Assembly: GCA_943333015.1 (NCBI GenBank)
Contig: CALQRR010000043.1
Location: forward strand, 1 to 8,943
Reading direction: 5' to 3'
DNA: 8,943 bases
Source: Chitinophaga pinensis
Lineage (GTDB): Bacteria; Bacteroidota; Bacteroidia; M30B66
Numbering within the stretch: position 1 is the stretch's first letter; each line of letters begins with the position of its first letter. Under the pieces are notes generated by a model, which was not told the origin of the DNA, searched no databases, and saw only the letters and a list, made by a program, of their open reading frames with translations. A program made the translations under genes and the position numbers. Of this stretch, positions 1 to 7,000 are shown in pieces.

Positions 1-1165
1 AGGCCAGCCGGTTGGCGCCGTGGAGTCCTGTGGAGGAACATTCGCCTGCGGCCATCAATTGGCGGATGCTGGTTTGTGCCTGTTGATTGACCACTATGCC
101 GCCACACATGTAATGACACGCGGGCACCACCGGAATGAGGTCTTTGCAGATATCAATGCCCAGACTGAAGCATTTTTCGAGGATGTTGGGAAAATGGCTT
201 TTCAGTCCAGCCGGATCGAGGTGACGGCAATCGAGGTACACGCATTCATCGCCCCGTACTTTCAATTCATTGTCGATGGCACGGGCAACAATGTCGCGAG
301 GAGCGAGTGAAGCACGGGCATCGTAGCGGGGCATAAAATCTTCGCCTGAAGCATTTCGCAAAATGGCTCCAAAGCCTCGCATAGCCTCCGTAATTAAAAA
401 TGCAGGCTGCACGCCCGGTTGATACAAGGCCGTTGGATGAAACTGGATGAATTCCATGCTGCTCACCCGTCCTTTTGCCCGGTAGACCATGGCCACGCCG
501 TCGCCCGTTGCTATGCGCGGATTGGTGGTGGTTGCATACACATTGCCAGCACCACCGGAAGCCATGAGGGTTGTTTTAGCTAAAATCACATCGGTAAAAC
601 CGGTTCGCAAATTCAAGGCATATATGCCGTAACAGGTAATATCGGGCGTGGAGCTGTTTATGTAGTGTCCTAAATGGTGTTGGGTAATGATTTCGATGGC
701 AAAATGATGGTCGAGGACTTCAATGTTTGGATGGGAATTAACTTGCTCAATCAAAGCACGTTCAATTTCAAATCCGGTGTTGTCCTTGTGATGCAGAATG
801 CGGTTTTCTGAATGTCCGCCTTCCTTGCCCAAGTCAAACTCTCCGCTCGATTTCTTGTCGAACTGCGCTCCCCAGGCAATCAATTCACGAATGCGGTCGG
901 GTGCCTCTGTAATGACCATTCGGACGACATCTTCATCGCATAAACCGTCGCCGGCAACGAGCGTATCCTGAATATGCTTATCGAACGAATCCAGAGAATC
1001 GGTCACTGCAGCAATGCCGCCTTGGGCATATTTGGTATTCGACTCATCTTCATCACTCTTGGTGATCATGCAAACACTACCATGAGCGGCTACTTTTAAG
1101 GCATAACTCAATCCGGCAATGCCAGATCCGATGATTAGAAAATCTACTTTTTTACGCGCCGTCAT
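1..1165 (-). CDS. nadB: L-aspartate oxidase NadB, N-terminal 388 residues (3' end beyond window)
   Basis: This FAD enzyme oxidises L-aspartate to iminoaspartate, which quinolinate synthase (NadA) uses in the first steps of de novo NAD synthesis in the cytoplasm. Translation gives the dinucleotide-binding motif GSGIAG (residues 13-18), the flavoprotein segment YAQGGIAAV (46-54), EGGHS (115-119), ASGGAG (202-207), FHPTAL (242-247), LAPRDIVARAID (starting at 287, with Arg290) and HGANRLA (382-388, with Arg386). As I recall them, Arg290 and Arg386 fall at the same numbers as the substrate-binding arginines of E. coli NadB. EGGHS, and the lack of fumarate reductase or succinate dehydrogenase signatures, favour NadB over those relatives. 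The family is about 520-540 residues long, so roughly 140-150 residues, mainly the C-terminal helical domain, lie outside the window. The ATG at 1165-1163 is preferred because the beta strand of the FAD fold begins six residues later. It is divergent from the next gene, and no nadA or nadC is visible. Confidence 0.96.
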   Translation of the reverse strand, partial: MTARKKVDFLIIGSGIAGLSYALKVAAHGSVCMITKSDEDESNTKYAQGGIAAVTDSLDSFDKHIQDTLVAGDGLCDEDVVRMVITEAPDRIRELIAWGAQFDKKSSGEFDLGKEGGHSENRILHHKDNTGFEIERALIEQVNSHPNIEVLDHHFAIEIITQHHLGHYINSSTPDITCYGIYALNLRTGFTDVILAKTTLMASGGAGNVYATTTNPRIATGDGVAMVYRAKGRVSSMEFIQFHPTALYQPGVQPAFLITEAMRGFGAILRNASGEDFMPRYDARASLAPRDIVARAIDNELKVRGDECVYLDCRHLDPAGLKSHFPNILEKCFSLGIDICKDLIPVVPACHYMCGGIVVNQQAQTSIRQLMAAGECSSTGLHGANRLA

Positions 1166-1170
1166 ACTGA

Positions 1171-1178
1171 CAAAGATA
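1171..1178 (-). promoter_or_regulatory. Putative -7 promoter element of nadB (TATCTTTG)
   Basis: On the minus strand TATCTTTG matches the Bacteroidota -7 consensus TAnnTTTG and ends five bases before the nadB ATG. If used, the transcript would be leaderless or have a leader of a few bases. I found no TTG at the expected -33 distance, so support rests on the -7 match and its position. No Shine-Dalgarno sequence is present. Confidence 0.4.
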
Positions 1179-1234
1179 CAGATTCAACGTACCGGCATAC
1201 GTGCATGTGCTTGATCGGGGGAACGGTTTCTCGA

Positions 1235-1253
1235 GGAATAATTCCCGCGAATT
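1235..1253. promoter_or_regulatory. Overlapping short palindromes in the divergent intergenic region
   Basis: Two overlapping dyads lie between nadB and the 810-residue protein gene: GGAAT-A-ATTCC at 1235-1245 and AATTC-N4-GAATT at 1240-1253. They sit upstream of both putative promoters and could be an operator, but arms of five bases arise easily by chance. The rest of the 168-bp gap (1166-1333) shows only the two promoter-like elements. Confidence 0.15.
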
Positions 1254-1288
1254 CATTCTGACTGATTTATTGCACACGAATCGAAGAC

Positions 1289-1317
1289 TTGTTGAACCAT
1301 TCAAATGTGTAAATTTG
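1289..1317 (+). promoter_or_regulatory. Putative Bacteroidota promoter of the 810-residue T9SS protein gene
   Basis: TAAATTTG at 1310-1317 is an exact TAnnTTTG match. A TTG at 1289-1291 lies 18 bases upstream, close to the usual 19-20 base spacing to the -33 element; a second TTG at 1292-1294 is spaced 15. Transcription would begin near 1322-1325, giving a leader of about ten bases before the ATG at 1334, without a Shine-Dalgarno sequence. Confidence 0.5.
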
Positions 1318-1333
1318 TCGGAATCACACTGCT

Positions 1334-3766
1334 ATGAGAAAACTATACGCCTTTTTACTTGTCGCATCAGCGCTATTGATGACGGATGTTTCTGCCCAAA
1401 CCGTTTTGTTTACCGAGAATTTTAACTCGGGTGGCAGTAGTTTTCAAATAAACACCTCCGATTTGAGCAGTGGTGGTCCCAGCAATCAATGGGTTATAAA
1501 TGCATCCTATGCGGGAGGTTCCTTTTTTCCAAACTGCTTGGGTACACCTCTTCCAATTCCGGCGAACATCGTCAATACTTCTGATCAACCAGCTGGAATT
1601 GTTGGAAATCCCCAAAGTTCGTACATGCACATCGCCTCGAACGATGGATTGATGAGTGGGGTAACCAATAGTCACTTCATTGCTGCAAATGGGATCTGTA
1701 ATTTTACGGAAAGCTATTTTGCAAAAATGAGCGCCAGCATAAGTACAGCTGGTCAGACGGGTGTTTCATTAAGTTTTTGGTGGCTATGTGAAGGATTTTC
1801 AGGAAGTTCCTTCGGGGAAGTTTATTACAGTATAAATAGCGGAGCATCTTGGAATCCAATTCCCTCGGGTCCGTCTGAGTTTAGCAGCCAGGGAACATGG
1901 AATCAACAGGTGATTACAGATGCTATATTGGACAATCAGCCCAGCTTGTTGATTGGATTCCGTTTCCAAACTATTCAATCCTCCGATATTGCAGTTGATC
2001 CGGGTTTTGGGATAGACGATTTTCAAATTACAGCAAATGCAACTTCGACTAATAGCATCACCACCGACAATATTTTATTAGGGCCTTATTGCCCCGGTCA
2101 GGCGATATCGGTTCCTTTTACTGCTAACGGTACGTTTAACGGTGGCAATGTTTTCACCGCCCAGCTTTCAAATAGTGCCGGTAGTTTTGCATCTCCAGTA
2201 ATGATCGGTACATTAAATGGAACTACTTCTGGAGTAATCAATGCGAACATTCCACTCGGAACAACTGTCGGCACCAATTACCAGATACGGGTTGTTGGCA
2301 GTTCTCCGAATACCACAGGATCAGCCAGCATTGTGCTCATAGAAGTAGCAGGCGCGCCTACGGCAAGCATTTCGCCCACCTCCAGTTCAACGGTGTGTAG
2401 CGGCGGAACAGCTACGCTGAACTTCTCTGGAAGTGCAGGCACCATTCAATGGTCCAGCTCGACTAACAACGTCACATTTTCGCCTATCGGCGGAGCAACA
2501 AGTGCCATATACACCTCTGGGCCACTTACGCAAACAACGTATTTTCAGGCAACTGTTACCAGCAGTTGCGGTACAACGACATCGCAATCGTGGACGGTTA
2601 CGTTGACCAATTCCGTGGTGATCCCATTATCCTACTCTCCCAACACACTAAACTTATGCAACGGACCTGTCACTGTAAGTGTAACGGGTACGTTCAGCAA
2701 CCTAACGTGGTCGAACGGTCAAACCGGAACATCGGCCATTGTTGTAAGCACACCATCGACCATCTCCGTTACAGGGCAAGCTATTGGTGGCTGTGCCGCG
2801 GCATCTCAACCGCTGAACTTTATTCTCACAACTCCACCAACCCTCACTGTAACCCCTTTCAGTCCGGTAACGCTTTGCGGACCATCTGCAACGTTAACAG
2901 CCTCTGCAGGTTTTAACACGTACAGTTGGTCAAACGGACAATCGGGAGCAATTACTGCCGTTACCAGTGCTGGAACGTTTGTAGTTACGGGAACGGATGT
3001 AAATGGATGTATGGTCACATCAACCCCTGTTCAGGTGGTTTCAGGATCCACAGTAAGTATTGCGGTGGCGCCCAGTTTGGCTGCCATATGCGACGGCGAG
3101 CCTGCGTTAATCACTGCTGCAACCGGATTCAGCAACTACGTATGGTCCAACGGGGCAACAGGTGAATCGATTACGGTAAGTCAAACGGGGTATTACTCCG
3201 TAACCGCTACAGATGTGAACGGCTGCCCAGGTTCTTCGCCATTGGTGGAAGTGATTCAGTCCCAATTCCCGATAGCGAATTTTACCTACGCACAAAACAG
3301 CGGGTATACGGTTTCGTTTGATAACAATTCACAAAACGGACTTGATTTCGAATGGGCATTTGATTCCATCGGAACATCGCCGTTGCGTGATCCTACCTTT
3401 ACCTTTCCGGATAGCGGACCTTATTCCATCACATTAATCATTCACAATCCTTGTGGCTCCGACACCATAACAAAAGCCATCGTTGTTGCGCAGGTCGGTT
3501 TGGAAGATCTCGCTGCAGCAGGAACATTTAGCGTTCGTCCCAATCCTTCGGAAGGAGATTTCATCCTGCGAACAGATCAAAAAACAGAACCAATAACCAG
3601 TATCTCTTTGCATGATATTTCAGGGAGAATGGTGTATCAATCGGAGCAACATTTGCAGCAGAATGTTGAATTATTCATTCCTGGAAAAACCCTACTGTCC
3701 GGTACCTATATTTTGACAATCAGGTCATTACAAGGACAGCAATTCGTGCGATTGATAAAAAAATAA
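1334..3766 (+). CDS. Secreted multidomain T9SS cargo with Ig-like repeats and a PKD-like domain (810 aa), target unknown
   Basis: I recognise the architecture but not a specific protein. Residues 1-21 form a classical signal peptide (MRKLYAFLLVASALL..., cleavage near SA-Q22). Residues 25-235 resemble the jelly-roll or MAM-like 'choice-of-anchor' domains of Bacteroidota surface proteins (ENFN near the start, SFWW at 147-150, GFGIDDFQI near 224-232). Residues 243-340 form a beta-sandwich domain frequent in such proteins (PYCPGQAISVPF, VGTNYQIRVV). Four Ig-like modules follow, three of them closely alike, each with a Cys-Trp-Cys pattern. Residues 645-719 look PKD-like but lack the usual FGDG motif. 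Residues 732-810 are a type A T9SS sorting domain: RPNPSEG (735-741), DISGR (761-765), GTYILTI (790-796) and a basic final strand VRLIKK. The protein is probably exported by Sec, moved across the outer membrane by T9SS and anchored or released after tail removal. Adhesion is an inference; no catalytic motif is visible. A promoter precedes it and a strong terminator lies about 140 bases downstream. Confidence 0.93.
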   Translation: MRKLYAFLLVASALLMTDVSAQTVLFTENFNSGGSSFQINTSDLSSGGPSNQWVINASYAGGSFFPNCLGTPLPIPANIVNTSDQPAGIVGNPQSSYMHIASNDGLMSGVTNSHFIAANGICNFTESYFAKMSASISTAGQTGVSLSFWWLCEGFSGSSFGEVYYSINSGASWNPIPSGPSEFSSQGTWNQQVITDAILDNQPSLLIGFRFQTIQSSDIAVDPGFGIDDFQITANATSTNSITTDNILLGPYCPGQAISVPFTANGTFNGGNVFTAQLSNSAGSFASPVMIGTLNGTTSGVINANIPLGTTVGTNYQIRVVGSSPNTTGSASIVLIEVAGAPTASISPTSSSTVCSGGTATLNFSGSAGTIQWSSSTNNVTFSPIGGATSAIYTSGPLTQTTYFQATVTSSCGTTTSQSWTVTLTNSVVIPLSYSPNTLNLCNGPVTVSVTGTFSNLTWSNGQTGTSAIVVSTPSTISVTGQAIGGCAAASQPLNFILTTPPTLTVTPFSPVTLCGPSATLTASAGFNTYSWSNGQSGAITAVTSAGTFVVTGTDVNGCMVTSTPVQVVSGSTVSIAVAPSLAAICDGEPALITAATGFSNYVWSNGATGESITVSQTGYYSVTATDVNGCPGSSPLVEVIQSQFPIANFTYAQNSGYTVSFDNNSQNGLDFEWAFDSIGTSPLRDPTFTFPDSGPYSITLIIHNPCGSDTITKAIVVAQVGLEDLAAAGTFSVRPNPSEGDFILRTDQKTEPITSISLHDISGRMVYQSEQHLQQNVELFIPGKTLLSGTYILTIRSLQGQQFVRLIKK
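2654..3253 (+). repeat. Three tandem Ig-like protein repeats (residues 441-640)
   Basis: Three modules of about 56-58 residues follow the same pattern: first Cys (442, 515, 586), then WSNGxTG or WSNGQSG with Trp at 459, 532 and 604, then a closing Cys (487, 559, 631). The last two share TDVNGC. Cys-to-Trp spacing is 17, 17 and 18 and Trp-to-Cys is 28, 27 and 27, so a conserved fold with a likely disulphide is expected. A more divergent module precedes them (Cys355, Trp373, Cys412). The DNA copies have diverged widely, so this is an old duplication, not a recent or unstable repeat. Confidence 0.8.
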
Positions 3767-3818
3767 ATTTTACATCGCAATAATTTTGCACTTCAGATCT
3801 GTTATCAATTGAAATAAA

Positions 3819-3826
3819 TATATTTG
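3819..3826 (+). promoter_or_regulatory. Putative intergenic promoter element TATATTTG
   Basis: This is an exact match to TAnnTTTG in the middle of the intergenic region. The -33 position shows only TCTG at 3798-3801, 17 bases upstream, one mismatch from TTTG. Initiation would fall at about 3828-3834, at or inside the first stem-loop. The region is AT-rich; another match, TAATTTTG at 3781-3788, shows that chance hits occur. Transcription from here would meet the terminator at 3906-3935 after about 100 bases, so it is unlikely to drive the 1284-residue gene directly. Confidence 0.3.
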
Positions 3827-3827
3827 C

Positions 3828-3940
3828 ATTAGTTATTGACCCCGATAACTAATACCAATAATTCTGTTTTTGGTAGATTTACAGAATACAATTGGTGGTT
3901 TGTGAAAGAAAAAGGAGCTTCGGCTCCTTTTTCTTGTTAA
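3828..3940 (+). ncRNA. Candidate structured small RNA, or structured 3' UTR: three consecutive stem-loops
   Basis: Three hairpins follow one another almost without gap. Hairpin 1 has perfect 9-bp arms, ATTAGTTAT (3828-3836) and ATAACTAAT (3845-3853), around an 8-base loop. Hairpin 2 starts at the next base: ACCAAT (3854-3859) pairs with ATTGGT (3891-3896), and ATTCTGT (3861-3867) pairs with ACAGAAT (3881-3887), separated by a 1-by-3 internal loop and closed by a 13-base loop. Hairpin 3 is the UUCG terminator (3906-3935). A promoter-like TATATTTG ends two bases before hairpin 1. The arrangement fits a small RNA of about 105-113 bases. It also fits the 3' UTR of the gene ending at 3766, or an attenuator for the gene at 4019. 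It matches no RNA family I know; folding was judged by eye. Confidence 0.3.
3906..3935 (+). terminator. Strong intrinsic terminator with UUCG loop
   Basis: A perfect 13-bp stem (3906-3918 with 3923-3935, core AAAGGAGC/GCTCCTTT) is capped by the very stable TTCG tetraloop. Its 3' arm ends in a T-rich run, TTTTTCTT. The matching A-rich 5' arm means it could also stop transcription on the minus strand. It most simply ends the transcript of the 810-residue protein gene, 139 bases after its stop, and insulates the next gene. Confidence 0.85.
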
Positions 3941-4018
3941 GGATGTTTCGTAATGAAACCTTTATTCTAAAAGGGCTGTATATATGGCAAAAGAAGCAAC
4001 GCCATAAGATTCTGACCC

Positions 4019-7000
4019 TTGAAAATCCGCATTTTACAGCTATTCCTCTTCCTCATTGCAGGAAGCACCTCGCTTTATGGCCAGGTAGCGTGCGGATATG
4101 GGTTTACGTATTCGGGTGCAAATCCTTACACGCCACTAACATCTTCAAGCCCAACAATCATTTTAGCCAGTGGCGCAGCGCAGCCCGGTGATCTGATTGA
4201 AGCTTCTCCCACAGATGAAGATATTTTTCCGGATCAGCCTATCGGGTTTCCGTTTCAGTTTAACGGAACGACGTATACCCAATGTGGCGTTTCTACGAAC
4301 GGGTGGATTTGGTTTGGAGCGATTGATCCCGTCAAAGCTGCCGGAGTGGTTATTCCGTTTACCAACGTACTTTCCTGTGACATTCCGATGGAAGGAATCG
4401 TGTCGGCTTTGAATGCTGATTTGGAAGGAAGATGGAGTGCCGGATTGGCCAGCATACGGACACGAACTTCCGGAACATCGCCCAACAAAACATTTACCAT
4501 CGAATGGACCAATTTTAAAGCACTCGATGATGCCGAAGGAACAGGTTATTGCGGAGAGAATAGAAACCGTTTCGACTTTCAGATCATTTTAGAAGAAACC
4601 GGAAACCGAATTTCTTTTGCTTACAATGCTGCATCGTATTGCTGGCAAGGGTACAATCAACTGTTTCAGGTCGGACTTCGTGGTGCAAATCGCAGCGATG
4701 TGCACACCCGGAATATCCCGGCAGGTGCGAACAGCTGGGAAAACTCTACCCTAGGACTTTCAAATGCCACGGCTGTCATCCGCTCCTCTTCACCAGTCAC
4801 CATTCCGGCGCAAAATGCTCGTTTCACGTTCTTTCCGGCAACACCGTCGCAACTTACCTGGGTAGGGATCGACAATAACTGGAACAATCCGCAAAACTGG
4901 AGTCCAGCTCAGGAACCTAACCGTTGCAACAATGTGCTCATTCCGGGAGGCTTAAGTCATTACCCTGAATTGGATGGAAATCAACCGGCGAGTTGTGCGA
5001 ATCTTCGCCTTATGGAAGGAGCAGCCTTGACGCTGAAAACCACCTACATATCCTTTCTGAGTTGTTATGGCAATCTCAACAATGATGGGGTCATTTCCAA
5101 CAACACCTCCTCCTATGTAACATTAGCGGGAGGAAACAATGTCTTTATTGGCGGAACAGGACATTTCTTGGGCACCGATCTCTTTATCACTTCAACTTCC
5201 GATTACCGTCTTCAAAGCGATTTGGTCATCCGGAATCTCTCTATCAACGAAGGCTCTGCTTTACGGATGATGGATAAAATTCTGGATGTTTTTTCCATCC
5301 AGCAGCATGGAATTATTGATCAGGGAACAGGCGTATTGGTGATCGAAGGAGATGCATCCAGTGTGTTGCTGACAGATTCCACTTTTCTGGAAAACAACGG
5401 CACTACCTTTTTCGGAAATGGGGAAGTATGGGCCACCGAAGTGGATCAAACCGTTCCCTCAGTGAGTTACAACCATCTGTGGGTGCGCACCAACAAAGCG
5501 CATACAGTTCAACTCGGCACAACATCCGATTTCAGTTGTCAGAATTTGCTTTTCTACAATCCGGGAGAACCCGGCGGCTTGGCAAGTACACAACGGAATA
5601 TCACTGTCCGCGGAGACTTCCGGCTGGGCATCGACAGTTTTCCGGGAACCGATTTACGACTTAATCACACCATTAACCGGGTTGGTGGCAGTGGCTCATT
5701 TGCCATGGGTATTCAAGATCAGCTCAATGTCACACACAGCACAACGACGCAACAAACCGCATTGAGTGGATTTGGCACACCCCATTTTCAAGGCACAGTG
5801 GCGTATACAAGCGGATCGCAGCAAACACTCGTTAAGGGCACCTACAACAACTTAAACATCAATGGCAACGGACAACGTTTCGTTCAAGGGTCGATCAATC
5901 TCCGCGGAATTCTGCGGTTAAATGGTGGTCATCTAAACACGAACGACAGTTTGAATCTCAAATCCGATAGTACAGCCACGGCGCTCATTTCGGGCAGCGG
6001 AGCAGGTACTTTGCATGGACAGGTGAGTGCCGAACGGTATATAGCAGGTAATGGCCAACAGGAAGTACTCCTCAGCAGTGCGTTCGATGCTGTTTCGCTG
6101 GAGGATTACCTCAACGGCATTCCGGTTCCCGGAGCTGAAGGAATTGTATGGCAATCGTTGGCATCGCCCTCTATCTGGGATTACAATGAAGAAGGAGGTT
6201 CCGCCGCTGTTGGCTTTGGCTGGCAGCTGCGTTCGGTAAGTTCAGCGATGCAACAAATGGCCGGATACAGAATTCTGCAAACGGGCGGGACAACCCTCCT
6301 GGCAAAAGGAAATGTGAACAGTGGAAACCAGAAAATTGCATTGAGCCGCACCGGTAATACTCCGGAAGCATCCGGATACAATTTGGTAGGAAATCCCTAC
6401 CCATCGCCCATCGATTGGAATTTGGCAGCATCAACATTACCTTCCTCTATTGGAAAAAGCATTCATACCAGTGGAAAATCAGATCGCTACAATGGGCAAT
6501 ATGCCACCTGGCTTCCTTTGGGAGACGGCCAAGGACTCGGTATCAATGGAGCAAGTCAATACATTGGAATGCAGGAAGGTTTTTTCGTTCGTGCGTTTAG
6601 TGCCGATACTTTGTATTTAAGCAATACGCACCGTGCGGATATTACTCACGCACAATCGGTAACGGTGGCAACGGAGATACCGTTTATTCGCCTCAGTCTT
6701 GTAAAAGAAGGAAAAGCCGATGAGACGCTGATCTACTATTCACAACAGGCACATTCGACACAAGCGGAGGATGGTCGCGATGCGATGAAACTAGAACCGG
6801 GTGGACACGTCAGCTACTGGTATAGTGTAAAAGACTCTGTGAATCTGGCCATTCAGGGCCGTCACATCACAGAACAATCGGATTCCGTTCCGCTGGATGT
6901 CGTGGTTCGTCAAAGTGGTTTTCATCAGATCCGGCTCTCCGATGCAATGCATTTTCCAATGACAGCCATGCTTTTTCTGGAAGACCGCATCAACAACACG

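Noticed and set aside
20..310. Open frame of 96 codons on the plus strand at the left end
   Set aside because: It lies antisense to the well-conserved nadB coding sequence, which is intact through this stretch with recognisable motifs, so it is a shadow frame.
1201..1425. Open frame of 74 codons overlapping the start of the 810-residue protein gene
   Set aside because: It covers the putative promoter and overlaps the signal peptide in another frame; the product has no signal peptide, domain or composition of a real protein.
2566..2916. Open frame of 116 codons inside the Ig-like repeat region
   Set aside because: The Cys/Trp/Asn-rich translation is what the +1-shifted repeats give; the overlapping frame has clear conserved modules.
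2654..3253. CRISPR or DNA tandem repeat suggested by recurring WSNG-coding stretches
   Set aside because: Similarity is at protein level only, in modules of about 56-58 codons inside one reading frame; there are no identical short DNA repeats with spacers.
3781..3788. TAATTTTG as a further promoter element
   Set aside because: It matches TAnnTTTG but has no TTG at -33 and lies in AT-rich sequence just after a stop codon, where chance matches are likely.
4019..4093. Lipoprotein signal for the 1284-residue protein because of Cys25 after the hydrophobic segment
   Set aside because: The residues before Cys25 (GQVA) do not form a lipobox, lacking Leu at -3; cleavage near LYG-Q by signal peptidase I fits better, as is usual for T9SS cargo.
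3892..4191. Open frame of 99 codons across the intergenic region
   Set aside because: It runs through the strong UUCG terminator and into the 1284-residue gene in another frame; the translation resembles no protein and reads like shadow coding.
6171..6437. Minus-strand open frames of 66 and 88 codons inside the 1284-residue gene
   Set aside because: Both are antisense to the recognisable LVGNPYPSPIDW domain region and have no start context or neighbours to support them.
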